From the NCBI RefSeq assembly GCF_002005445.1, contig NZ_CP014692.1, positions 930,001-994,000 of the forward strand: a stretch of 64,000 nt of DNA, in the 5' to 3' direction. The notes beneath the pieces are model-generated. The model made no database searches. It worked only from the letters and a program-made list of their open reading frames with translations, and had not been told where the DNA came from. Source of the DNA: Acetobacter aceti. Its GTDB lineage: Bacteria; Pseudomonadota; Alphaproteobacteria; Acetobacterales; Acetobacteraceae. The translations under genes were made by a program, and so were the position numbers. Shown piece by piece: positions 17,608-26,229 of this stretch. Position 1 is the stretch's first letter. Every line of letters begins with the position of its first letter.

Positions 17608-19557
17608 ATGGACGACCTTGATTCCATCAAACCAATCTTTTTTGAAGAATGCGCCGAACAGTTGGTGGAGCTTGAGCGAGCTCTTGCGGTCCTTGAGTCT
17701 GGAGAAACAGATCAGGAAACAGTTAACAGCGCCTTTCGGGCGGTTCATTCGATTAAAGGGGGAGCCGGTTCATTTGGTATGTCAGAGCTTGTAAGGTTTG
17801 CGCACGTATTTGAAACGGCGTTGGACCTGCTGCGCTCCCAGAAGATAGAGGCTACTCCGAGTGTGCTCCAGATTTTTCTGCGGGCGACGGATATTCTCAG
17901 TGACCTGACGGCATTTGAGCAGGGTGGAGAGCCCGTAGATAAATTACGTCAGCAGGAAAGCCTTGTGGCTCTCGAAGGACTATTGCAGGAAAAGCCTGCC
18001 TCTAAAGAGGCTGAAGAGTCAGAGTCAGAGAAAGAGGAAGACTGGGGGCTTCCAGAAGGATTTGTTCCTGTTCCGGTGTCTACCGAACTCTTTAATGAAT
18101 CCGGCTCTGCAGAAGATACTTCAGATACACATTCTGAAGCTGCTGATGGATTTGAAATCTTCGGATCTGAACCTATTTTTCAGATCAAAAAGAATGAAGC
18201 GGAAAAAAAATCAAAACAGATACAGCCGTCAGACGAAAATTTATTAGCGCCAACGGAAACCGAAAAAACGTCGCAGACGAGCCGTGGAGTATCGTCTGTT
18301 AATCATTCTCAAAGTATTCGTGTGGACGTCAATCGTATTGATCGTCTGATGGATCTGGTGGGAGAGTTGGTGATCGGCCAGGCTGCATTGCGGGAAGCTT
18401 TTTCTTCTGCTGAAAAAAAGAATTCTCGTGCGGATACGAGCAATAATGATTTATCCACTGCGATGAACAGTACTGAGCAGCTAACACGTGATCTGCAGGA
18501 CGCGATCATGGGAGTGCGCGCGCAGCCAATGCGAGCTGTCTTTCAGCGTATGCAGAGAGTGGTGCGTGAAACGGCACATATCGCCGATAAAAAGGTACAT
18601 CTGGAAATTGATGGAGAAGAAACGGAAGTCGATCGTACCCTGATTGAAAAACTGACTGACCCACTCACGCATATGCTGCGAAATGCCGTGGATCACGGTG
18701 TCGAGAAAGAGCAGACCCGCCTTGACCATGGTAAGCCTCTGGTAGGAACGATCAGGCTGTCCGCTGCTCATAAATCTGGTCGCATCGTGATCACTCTGAG
18801 CGATGATGGGGCAGGCATCAATCGTCCCCGGGTACGTGATATAGCCATTCAGAGAGGAATTATTGCAGCAGACGCACAGTTGAATGATGCTGAGATTGAT
18901 AATCTCATTTTTGCACCGGGATTTTCTACTTCAGATACTGTTACAGATCTTTCCGGTCGTGGTGTCGGGATGGATGTTGTAAAGCAGGCCATTCAGGACC
19001 TGGGTGGTCGAATATCGATAAGTTCTGTAGAGGGAAAAGGTTCTTCATTTGTTTTGAGTCTTCCTTTGACACTTGCTGTGATGGACGGAATGCTTGTTAC
19101 TGTCTCTGGGCAGCTCCTTATATTGCCTGTATCTTGTATTGTTGAAACAATGCAAATTAATAAAGATGATATATTTGTATCTGGAAATAATTCCAGCCTT
19201 CTTTGTGTAAGAGGTAATTTTATTCCGGTTGTGGATGTTGCGGCGTCTCTGGGTATGAAAACTGAAAATAAAATTACAACTACTCCTGTCGTCCTGATTG
19301 TCGAAGATGATACTGGAAAAATGACTGCTCTCGCTGTTGAGCGCATCGAAGGACAGATACAAGTTGTCATCAAAAGCATTGAAAAAAATTATCGGCAGGT
19401 GAAGAGTATTTCGGCAGCAACAATACTTGGAAGTGGGCGTGTTGCGTTGATACTGGATGTGCCGGAAATTGCTTCTTCCGCCGAAGGAAGAACGCTGGAT
19501 ATGTGGAAATCTGAAGATGTTAAAGAGTCTTCTCTTGAATGTGTGGATGGCATCTGA
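17608..19557 (+). CDS. cheA: Chemotaxis histidine kinase CheA
   Basis: A 649-residue sensor kinase. The Hpt domain carries the phospho-His at ~47 (AFRAVHSIKGGAGSFG). Residues ~130-235 are an acidic, low-complexity linker where a CheY-binding P2 domain would be expected but is not evident. The dimerisation helices follow (NRIDRLMDLVGELVIGQAALRE). The ATPase domain has the N box LTHMLRNAVDHGVE, the G1 box LSDDGAGI and the G2 box GRGVGMDVV. The C-terminal CheW-like domain binds receptor and CheW. The stop overlaps the cheW start by one base (TGATG). Confidence 0.95.
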   Translation: MDDLDSIKPIFFEECAEQLVELERALAVLESGETDQETVNSAFRAVHSIKGGAGSFGMSELVRFAHVFETALDLLRSQKIEATPSVLQIFLRATDILSDLTAFEQGGEPVDKLRQQESLVALEGLLQEKPASKEAEESESEKEEDWGLPEGFVPVPVSTELFNESGSAEDTSDTHSEAADGFEIFGSEPIFQIKKNEAEKKSKQIQPSDENLLAPTETEKTSQTSRGVSSVNHSQSIRVDVNRIDRLMDLVGELVIGQAALREAFSSAEKKNSRADTSNNDLSTAMNSTEQLTRDLQDAIMGVRAQPMRAVFQRMQRVVRETAHIADKKVHLEIDGEETEVDRTLIEKLTDPLTHMLRNAVDHGVEKEQTRLDHGKPLVGTIRLSAAHKSGRIVITLSDDGAGINRPRVRDIAIQRGIIAADAQLNDAEIDNLIFAPGFSTSDTVTDLSGRGVGMDVVKQAIQDLGGRISISSVEGKGSSFVLSLPLTLAVMDGMLVTVSGQLLILPVSCIVETMQINKDDIFVSGNNSSLLCVRGNFIPVVDVAASLGMKTENKITTTPVVLIVEDDTGKMTALAVERIEGQIQVVIKSIEKNYRQVKSISAATILGSGRVALILDVPEIASSAEGRTLDMWKSEDVKESSLECVDGI

Positions 19558-20021
19558 TGCAAAACAATAAAACCTCGTTTTTTGGTTCTGGAAAAGTTAT
19601 TTCTTTTAATGTAGGTGAGCAGGAATATTGTGTCGATATTCTCTGTGTAAGAGAAATCAGAGGATGGACTGAAGCTACTCCTCTTCCAGGAACACCGCCT
19701 TGTGTCAAAGGTGTGATCAATCTTCGTGGAATTATTGTGCCTGTAATTGATATGCACGAACTACTGCATATATCACACAAAGACTCCTCTGAGCGTAACG
19801 TGGTTATGGTGATCGATATTGATGGTAAGGTGTCAGGGCTTCTGGTTTCAAAGGTTTCTGATATTCTGGATATCACATCAGAAATGATTCAAGATGTTCC
19901 TGTTACCACCGCGGATGAAACTGATCCACTTGTGAGTGGCCTGATTGCTTTTGATGGACGTCTCATTGGCTTGCTGAGACTGGGTTCTGTTGCAGAACAG
20001 GCGCTGGAAAAGGCAGTATGA
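19557..20021 (+). CDS. cheW: Chemotaxis coupling protein CheW
   Basis: A 154-residue CheW that links receptors to CheA. Conserved features are ISFNVGEQEYCVDILCVREI near the start, PCVKGVINLRGIIVPVIDM, and VSDILDITSEMI. The start at 19557 overlaps the cheA stop, which implies translational coupling; an in-frame ATG at 19539 would lie inside cheA and add six residues. The gene overlaps cheR by four bases (ATGA). Confidence 0.94.
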   Translation: MQNNKTSFFGSGKVISFNVGEQEYCVDILCVREIRGWTEATPLPGTPPCVKGVINLRGIIVPVIDMHELLHISHKDSSERNVVMVIDIDGKVSGLLVSKVSDILDITSEMIQDVPVTTADETDPLVSGLIAFDGRLIGLLRLGSVAEQALEKAV

Positions 20022-20872
20022 TCGCATTTTCAGACAAAGACATGTCTGGTGGGGGTATTCCTTATGATGAGTCGGACTTCGATAAAATAAGGAAAATTCT
20101 TAAGGAGAAAAGTGGTATCTCTTTAAACGATTCCAAGATGCCCCTGGTCTATTCCAGATTATCCCGGCGTGTTCGTCTGTGTGCTCTTCCTGATTTTCGT
20201 TCATACGTTTTATTTGTCAGTTCTTCTGCTGGTTCAGAAGAACAATCATGTATGATTGACGCGCTTACTACTAATGTTACGAATTTTTTTCGCGAAAAAC
20301 ATCATTTTGAGCATTTCTCGCAGATTGTTATGCCTGAAATAATACAACGTGCTCAGCAAGGAGAAAAAATAAGAATTTGGTCATCAGCCTGCTCGTCTGG
20401 TCAAGAGCCATTTTCTATTGCAATGACTATCCTGGATCGTTTTCCAGAAGTAAATAATTATAATGTTAAAATATTGGCTACAGACATTAGTTATGAAATG
20501 ATACAGTTTTGCCGATGTGGTATTTATCCTGATACAGAAACAAGTTCTATTCCAGAAAAATTTCTGAGTAAATGTTCAAGAAAAATAGGAAATGAAATTT
20601 ATTTTTCTGACGAAATAAAGAAAATGATTAGTTTTAAAAATTTAAACCTTTTGGAATCATGGCCAATGCAATGCCATTTTATTTCTATATTCTGTCGTAA
20701 TGTTGCTATTTATTTTGAGCGGAGTATTCAGAATATATTGTGGCAGCGTCTTTCGGATTACCTTCTTCCGGGAGGGTATTTGTATATTGGGCATTCAGAA
20801 AAAATTGCGCAAAAAACTGTGCCTGATATTAGCGCCTGTAAATGCCCCACAACATACAGGAAAAATATATGA
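20018..20872 (+). CDS. cheR: Chemoreceptor methyltransferase CheR
   Basis: A 284-residue S-adenosylmethionine-dependent enzyme that methylates receptor glutamates. The N-terminal helical CheR_N part contains the motif LTTNVTNFFREKHHF. The SAM-binding site is IRIWSSACSSGQEPFSIAM, with ILATDIS next, and FCRNVAIYFE marks the C-terminal half. The coding DNA is noticeably AT-rich, with long A/T runs around 20560-20650, unlike the GC-rich flanking genes. It overlaps both neighbours with ATGA junctions. Confidence 0.93.
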   Translation: MIAFSDKDMSGGGIPYDESDFDKIRKILKEKSGISLNDSKMPLVYSRLSRRVRLCALPDFRSYVLFVSSSAGSEEQSCMIDALTTNVTNFFREKHHFEHFSQIVMPEIIQRAQQGEKIRIWSSACSSGQEPFSIAMTILDRFPEVNNYNVKILATDISYEMIQFCRCGIYPDTETSSIPEKFLSKCSRKIGNEIYFSDEIKKMISFKNLNLLESWPMQCHFISIFCRNVAIYFERSIQNILWQRLSDYLLPGGYLYIGHSEKIAQKTVPDISACKCPTTYRKNI

Positions 20873-21918
20873 ATAATAAAATAAGAGTTATTATCGTCGA
20901 TGATTCAAAAACGGGGCGGGCTTTTATCGCTGCTGCCCTGAGACGGGATTCAGATATTGAAATTATCGGGATGGCTGCTGACCCGTTGGAGGCAAGAGAT
21001 CTCATCATTAAAGATCAACCGGATGTAATTACTCTTGATATCGAAATGCCCAATATGAATGGGTTGCAGTTCCTTGAGAAAATCATGAGGATGCGTCCAA
21101 TTCCCGTTGTTATGGTTTCAAGTCTGACTGTCCGTGGTGCTGAAACGTCGGTGGAAGCACTACAATTGGGTGCATTTGATTGTTTTCCCAAACCTGAGGC
21201 TGGTTCAGGTATTGATTCCTATATGGGACTTATTCCTTTGGTGAAGGCCGCCGCTTGCTCAACCTCCCGGCGGAGTTCTGCGCATAACATTACCTCTATA
21301 AAAAAATCCTCTCGAAGGCAGGTGATATTGCCAGAGGTGATCGCCATCGGCGCATCGACAGGAGGGGTTGAGGCATTGGGGGCCATTCTGCCACGTTTGC
21401 CTCACACGCTGCCGCCAATTCTTGTCACGCAACATATGCCGCCACTTTTTACGGCGAGCCTGGCCAATCGTCTGAATCAGATGTGCGACATTCGCGTGCA
21501 GGAAGCAGAAGATGGCATATTGCTCGAACATGGAAATGCCTATATCGCACCCGGAGGGAGGCGGCATCTGCATCTGAGGAAGCTTGGGGGACGACTGTTT
21601 GCGGGCCTCGATGAAGATGAGCCTGTCTCAGGGCATCGTCCTTCTGTTGATGAACTTTTCAGATCTGTTGCTTATTATTCAGGCGCTCATTCAGTTGGAA
21701 TCATTCTGACCGGAATGGGACGCGATGGTGCGGAAGGTCTGTTGAAAATGAGGGATGCGGGTGCTTATACGCTCGGGCAGAGTGCAGCCTCCTGTGTTGT
21801 GTACGGCATGCCAAAAGCCGCGATGGAAGTCGGGGCTGTTGAAAGAATGGTTCCTCTTGGTTCCATGGCCGATACACTGATTTCATATTGTATGTCTGAA
21901 AACGGAGATTTTGTTTGA
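20869..21918 (+). CDS. cheB: Chemotaxis methylesterase/deamidase CheB
   Basis: A 349-residue response regulator-esterase. The receiver domain (IVDDSKTGRA, acceptor Asp in VITLDIEMPNMNG) occupies residues ~1-125. The methylesterase domain has the catalytic Ser in AIGASTGGVEAL, His in VTQHMPPLFT and Asp in TGMGRDGAEGLL. It removes methyl groups that CheR adds. The start at 20869 forms an ATGA overlap with cheR; an upstream ATG at 20842 would add nine residues inside cheR and is less likely. Confidence 0.95.
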   Translation: MNNKIRVIIVDDSKTGRAFIAAALRRDSDIEIIGMAADPLEARDLIIKDQPDVITLDIEMPNMNGLQFLEKIMRMRPIPVVMVSSLTVRGAETSVEALQLGAFDCFPKPEAGSGIDSYMGLIPLVKAAACSTSRRSSAHNITSIKKSSRRQVILPEVIAIGASTGGVEALGAILPRLPHTLPPILVTQHMPPLFTASLANRLNQMCDIRVQEAEDGILLEHGNAYIAPGGRRHLHLRKLGGRLFAGLDEDEPVSGHRPSVDELFRSVAYYSGAHSVGIILTGMGRDGAEGLLKMRDAGAYTLGQSAASCVVYGMPKAAMEVGAVERMVPLGSMADTLISYCMSENGDFV

Positions 21919-22307
21919 TGCCCGAGGCTGCCTCACTTCATGTCGTGATTGTCGATGATCAGACGTCCATTCGTACGATTCTGCGCAACAGTCTGGCGCA
22001 GTTGGGAATAATTAATGTGTCGGAGAGGAAAAATGGAAAAGATGCACTGGAATATCTTTCCAGAAACTCTCCACATCTTATAATTTCCGATTTCAACATG
22101 CCGGAAATGAATGGGCTGGAATTACTCAAGGCGGTAAGATCCAATCCACGAATTGCGAAAACAGCTTTTATCATTTTGACCGGTGAGGCCAGTAAAGAGC
22201 TTGTTCAGGAAGCGGTAAAAGCCGGAGTGAATAACTTCCTCGCCAAGCCCTATACGGTTGGTAAACTGAAAGCAGTCATGGAAGCTGTTTTTGGTGCTAT
22301 CGTATGA
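21918..22307 (+). CDS. cheY: Chemotaxis response regulator CheY (copy 2)
   Basis: A 129-residue receiver domain with the acidic pocket IVDDQTSIRT, acceptor Asp in IISDFNMPEMNG, Thr in FIILTGEAS and Lys in FLAKPYTVG. The ATG overlaps the last base of the cheB stop (TGATG), and GGAG at 21904-21907 precedes it. Having two CheY proteins in one operon is common in alphaproteobacteria, where one drives the motor and the other drains phosphate. Which is which cannot be told here. Confidence 0.93.
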   Translation: MPEAASLHVVIVDDQTSIRTILRNSLAQLGIINVSERKNGKDALEYLSRNSPHLIISDFNMPEMNGLELLKAVRSNPRIAKTAFIILTGEASKELVQEAVKAGVNNFLAKPYTVGKLKAVMEAVFGAIV

Positions 22308-22310
22308 CAG

Positions 22311-22871
22311 ATGAAACGATCTGACATGCTTGATGCTGACACGATTCTGGTGACGCAGGGGGAGATGTGCATATCGGCCGATCCAAAAATTATAATAAGA
22401 ACATTAGTTGGTTCGTGCATTGCAGCCTGCATGTTTGATAGTGAGGCAAAAATCGGTGGTATGAATCATTTTCTGTTACCTGATGGAAGCGGAATTTCTG
22501 CAGCAAGCAGACTGTCATATGGTTTTCATGCCATGGAATGTCTAATCAATGGTCTTGTTAAGCAGGGTGCGCGGAAGAGTAATTTATGCTGTAAATTATT
22601 TGGTGGTGCTAATATTCGTTCCAGTCTGGGCGACATTGGTACGCGAAATGCGCAATTTGCGACAGATTTTCTGAATAGTGAGGGTATTCCTTGTGTGGGC
22701 GCCAGCCTTGGTGGCGACCGCGGGCGTAAAATACGTTTCTGGCCTGTGATAGGTAAAGCACAGCAATTTATGATCTGCGACGATTTTCTCTTAAATCATG
22801 AGCTGGAAACTGCAAAAAAAGATCTCTTGCGCCGTCAGAATTCGGCCGTTCAGGAAGTGGAGTTTTTCTGA
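22311..22871 (+). CDS. cheD: Chemoreceptor glutamine deamidase CheD
   Basis: A 186-residue CheD, which deamidates receptor glutamines. The catalytic Cys is in IRTLVGSCIAACMFD, and the catalytic His in KIGGMNHFLLPDG. Further family blocks are KLFGGANI, IGTRNAQFATDFL and GGDRGRKIRFWPVIGKA. The C-terminus QEVEFF closely resembles the EVELF end of the next gene's product. The gene overlaps the next by one base (TGATG). Confidence 0.94.
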   Translation: MKRSDMLDADTILVTQGEMCISADPKIIIRTLVGSCIAACMFDSEAKIGGMNHFLLPDGSGISAASRLSYGFHAMECLINGLVKQGARKSNLCCKLFGGANIRSSLGDIGTRNAQFATDFLNSEGIPCVGASLGGDRGRKIRFWPVIGKAQQFMICDDFLLNHELETAKKDLLRRQNSAVQEVEFF

Positions 22872-23209
22872 TGAATGAAACTTCTTTCGCGATTTGTGAT
22901 TTATTGTTGCGTGCTGCAAATATTTCAGAACATATCGAATATCTTCTGAATCGATTGCAGGAAAGGCTGGTTCAGTTTGATCCGACAGTCTCGCATGAAA
23001 TACAAAACCTTGATCTGGCTACCCAGCTTTCGGTTGAACTGACTGCTCTTCTGAAAAGACTGTCCCTCGACCCTCATGTCAGGGGCGCCGGTGAGGTAGA
23101 AGATTTGGACGCCATTCTCAGTCCTGTGAAACTTGACTGTGTATCCAGTATTTTATCTGGTGAAGTAATCTCACGTCAGACGCACTGCTCTGAGGTCGAA
23201 CTGTTTTAA
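22871..23209 (+). CDS. Unrecognised 112-residue protein, last gene of the chemotaxis operon
   Basis: A short, probably all-helical cytoplasmic protein (ICDLLLRAANISEHIEYLLNRLQERL, LATQLSVELTALLKRLSL) with no membrane segment and no motif I recognise. It overlaps cheD by one base, so it is translated with the operon and very likely has a chemotaxis role. Its position after cheD is where other alphaproteobacterial clusters carry poorly characterised CheU/CheE-type proteins. The C-terminal EVELF nearly repeats CheD's EVEFF. It could be a CheY phosphatase or adaptor, but no catalytic signature supports this. Confidence 0.75.
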   Translation: MNETSFAICDLLLRAANISEHIEYLLNRLQERLVQFDPTVSHEIQNLDLATQLSVELTALLKRLSLDPHVRGAGEVEDLDAILSPVKLDCVSSILSGEVISRQTHCSEVELF

Positions 23210-23270
23210 GAGTCTTTATTGGAAATTCGTCATCTGACGCTGAACCGGCCTTACAGAACACATACATACC

Positions 23271-23291
23271 CCCGAAAAGGTCGGGTTTTCG
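23271..23291 (+). terminator. Terminator after the chemotaxis operon
   Basis: Stem CCCGA (23271-23275) with TCGGG (23281-23285) and a T-rich tail, about 60 bases after the last gene. The stem is short but well placed. Confidence 0.6.
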
Positions 23292-23479
23292 CTGTTTTTC
23301 CATTGATGCAGAGAGTTGGTTTCATTCCATATCGGGACTCTGCCAGCCTGTCGGGTTATGCATTTTGAAGGTCATAACGCGGAAGCAGACCCAACTTATG
23401 CTGACTGAACCGTTCATTGCACAGCGAAGAGTGAAAAGTCTCCCCCATTGTTTCTTTACCCAAGGAGGCGAGAGGGCGG

Positions 23480-25375
23480 TCAGTCCTCCGCAGAAGCTTC
23501 TTCCAGTTCAGCCTGAAGAGTGAACCATTCCTCTTCGGCTTTTTCTTCGTCTTTCTTCAGGCTGGCCAGCTTCATTGTCAGTCTGGTGACATCCTCGCCG
23601 GAGGAAGCGTCATAGAGGGCAGGATCGGCCAGTCTGGTTTCAACCTTTGCCCGCTCTGAGGTCAGTTTCAATATTTTCGATTCAGCCTCTTTGACCTTCT
23701 TGCGCAATGGAGCCAGCGCCTTTCGGGCTTCGGCACGTTCACGGCGCTCTTCTTTTCTTCCCGCCGATGACTCTGTTTCCCGGCCAGACGCGCTTCGTGC
23801 GGCGGCGCGGGACTGCTCCAGAAGCCATGTGCGGTATTCGGCCATGTCTCCCTCAAATGGGGTGATCCTTCCATCTCCCACCAGCCACAGGCGGTCGGCA
23901 ACCATTTCCACCAGATGTGGGTCATGACTGATCAGCAGGACAGCGCCTTCAAATTCGGACAGAGCTCTCACCAGCGCATCCTTGGCGTCCAGATCGAGAT
24001 GGTTGGTCGGCTCATCAAGGATGAGCAACTGCGGTGCGTCGCGGGTAGCGAGAGCCAGCAGCAGGCGGGCCTTCTCTCCACCGGAAAGCTCCGATATTTT
24101 TGTCTCGGCCTTGCCTGCATCAAGTCCGAAACGGGCCAGTTGTGACCGTACTTCAGTCGGCAGGGCTTTCGGCAGAGCGCGCGCCATGTGAGCGATCGGT
24201 GTGTCGCTCATCACCAGTTCTTCTGTCTGATGCTGGGCGAAATAACCGACCTTCAGACGAGAGCTGTGGTTGACGGTGCCAGAGATTGGTTCAAGGCGTC
24301 CCGCCACCAGTTTGGCGAAAGTGGATTTGCCGTTTCCGTTCGCGCCCAGCAGGGCAATGCGGTCTTCCATGTCCAGCCGAAGGGACAGGTTGGACAGGAT
24401 CGCCTTGCCGTCATAGCCGATCGTCACATGCTCCATGGTCAGCATTGGAGGGGGCAGGGGTTCGGGTTCCGGAAATTCGAAGCGTGTTGGCGCATCCTCA
24501 ATCACGCTGTCGATTACGGGCAGCTTTTCGAGTGCCTTGATGCGGGCCTGAGCCTGCTTTGCCTTGGTCGCCTTGGCGCGGAACCGATCCACGAAGGACT
24601 GCATGTGAGCCCGGCGCGCCGCAACTTTTTCCGCTGCCCGTGTCTGCTGGAGCGCCTGTTCCGTTCGGATGCGGACAAATTCCTCATAGCCGCCGGGTGT
24701 GAGCGAGAGCTTGCCGCGGTCGAGATGCGCAATGGCGTTGACGCAGGCATCGAGCAGGCCGCGATCATGGCTGACAATCAGGGCTGCGCCACCGAAACGC
24801 GTAAGCCAGCCTTCAAGCCAGAGGGTGGCTTCAAGGTCGAGATGGTTTGTCGGCTCGTCGAGCAGCAGGAGATCGGGTTCAAGGAATAGTGCTGTCGCCA
24901 GAGAAACGCGCATCCGCCAGCCGCCTGAGAAGTCGGAGACCGGACGGGCCTGCGCCTCGGCATTGAAGCCGAGACCGGAGAGGATGCTGGCGGCGCGGGC
25001 AGGGGCGCTGTCGGCGTTGATGGCGATCAGCCGTTCATGCACTTCAGCGATACGCTGCGGGTCGGTCGTGGTTTCCGCTTCCGCAAGCAGGGTTGCGCGT
25101 TCCGTGTCACCTGCGAGAACCGTTTCTACCAGTGAGGCGGGGCCGGAGGGGGCTTCCTGCTTCACACGCCCCATACGGGCGCGCGAGGACAGACGGATCG
25201 AGCCGCCATCCGGCTGGATGTCACCCGCGATGGCAGCCAGCAGAGTCGATTTTCCAGCGCCGTTCCGTCCGATGAGTCCCACCTTGCGGCCCGGCTCAAT
25301 CGAAAGATTGGCCTGATCCAGAAGGGTGCGGCCAGCGATGCGAAGGGTCAGATCATGGATGACAAGCAGGCTCAC
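23480..25375 (-). CDS. ABC-F family ATPase (YheS/Uup-like)
   Basis: A 631-residue soluble protein with two ABC ATPase domains in tandem and no membrane part. Walker A sites are GRNGAGKST (~residue 36) and GANGNGKST. ABC signatures are VSDFSGGWRM and ISELSGGEKAR, each followed by a LLLDEPTNHLDL-type Walker B. The linker between domains and the C-terminal coiled coil (RAEARKALAPLRKKVKEAESK, ~540-631) are typical. ABC-F proteins act on ribosomes during translation. I choose the GTG at 25375 (VSLLVIHDLTLR), where homologous chains begin; the frame stays open upstream to 25450 but with atypical sequence. Confidence 0.9.
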   Translation of the reverse strand: MSLLVIHDLTLRIAGRTLLDQANLSIEPGRKVGLIGRNGAGKSTLLAAIAGDIQPDGGSIRLSSRARMGRVKQEAPSGPASLVETVLAGDTERATLLAEAETTTDPQRIAEVHERLIAINADSAPARAASILSGLGFNAEAQARPVSDFSGGWRMRVSLATALFLEPDLLLLDEPTNHLDLEATLWLEGWLTRFGGAALIVSHDRGLLDACVNAIAHLDRGKLSLTPGGYEEFVRIRTEQALQQTRAAEKVAARRAHMQSFVDRFRAKATKAKQAQARIKALEKLPVIDSVIEDAPTRFEFPEPEPLPPPMLTMEHVTIGYDGKAILSNLSLRLDMEDRIALLGANGNGKSTFAKLVAGRLEPISGTVNHSSRLKVGYFAQHQTEELVMSDTPIAHMARALPKALPTEVRSQLARFGLDAGKAETKISELSGGEKARLLLALATRDAPQLLILDEPTNHLDLDAKDALVRALSEFEGAVLLISHDPHLVEMVADRLWLVGDGRITPFEGDMAEYRTWLLEQSRAAARSASGRETESSAGRKEERRERAEARKALAPLRKKVKEAESKILKLTSERAKVETRLADPALYDASSGEDVTRLTMKLASLKKDEEKAEEEWFTLQAELEEASAED

Positions 25376-25558
25376 GGGACTCTCATATTCAGCAGGGGCA
25401 TATTCGGAAAGAGCGAAAAGATTGTCTCGCCATAGCATCCAATGCAGCAAAGCCCTACCCGAGACGGAGAGAATGCTCTAGAGGGCATTCATCCGCGGGA
25501 TGGTCCGCGAAGCCGGTTCCGTCGCAGGGCGGGACACACAGACTATCGGGAGCCACAC

Positions 25559-25981
25559 ATGGCCGTTGAACGCACCCTTTCCATCATCAAGCCTGATGCA
25601 ACCCGTCGCAACCTGACCGGCAAGATCAATGCCGTATTCGAAGACAACGGCCTTCGTATCGTCGGTCAGAAGCGCGTTCAGCTCAGCGAAGCCCAGGCTG
25701 GCGCATTCTATGCCGTGCACAAGGAGCGCCCGTTCTACGGTGAGCTGGTGTCCTTCATGATCTCCGGTCCGGTTGTCCTGCAGGTTCTCGAAGGCGAGAA
25801 CGCTGTTGCAAAGAACCGTGAAGTCATGGGCGCCACCGACCCGAAGAAGGCCGAGCCGCAGACCATTCGCGCCCAGTTCGCCGAGAGCATCGAAGCCAAC
25901 TCCGTCCATGGTTCTGACAGCGCCGAGAACGCAGCGAACGAAATCCGCTTCTTTTTCGCTGAGACAGAAATCCTCCCGTAA
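25559..25981 (+). CDS. ndk: Nucleoside-diphosphate kinase
   Basis: A 140-residue enzyme that transfers phosphate from ATP to other NDPs. The start [18 protein letters not shown] and the active-site motif [12 protein letters not shown], with the phospho-His at 117, are diagnostic. The length equals the family norm. ATG 25559 is preceded by GGGAGCC. The frame is open further upstream, but the extra residues are not part of the family. Confidence 0.97.
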   Translation: MAVERTLSIIKPDATRRNLTGKINAVFEDNGLRIVGQKRVQLSEAQAGAFYAVHKERPFYGELVSFMISGPVVLQVLEGENAVAKNREVMGATDPKKAEPQTIRAQFAESIEANSVHGSDSAENAANEIRFFFAETEILP

Positions 25982-26229
25982 GCCATACTGACGGAAAACC
26001 CGGCCTGCTGTTTCTGGACGCTTCCTTGTGAAAGCGCGGAAGGAGTGGGCGGGTAACAAAAAGGTCGGCAAGCAGAACGGTCCTACCGGCAGAGTTTTTC
26101 CGGTTACAGGCCGAGTGGGTGGATACGGTCACGTGGCATCTGGAAAATGGCAGTCAGCTTCATCTGGTGGGTTGACGTGTTTCTGCTCCCGGATAAAGGG
26201 GCGAATCAGTAGCGGGACGGAGACCGTCA

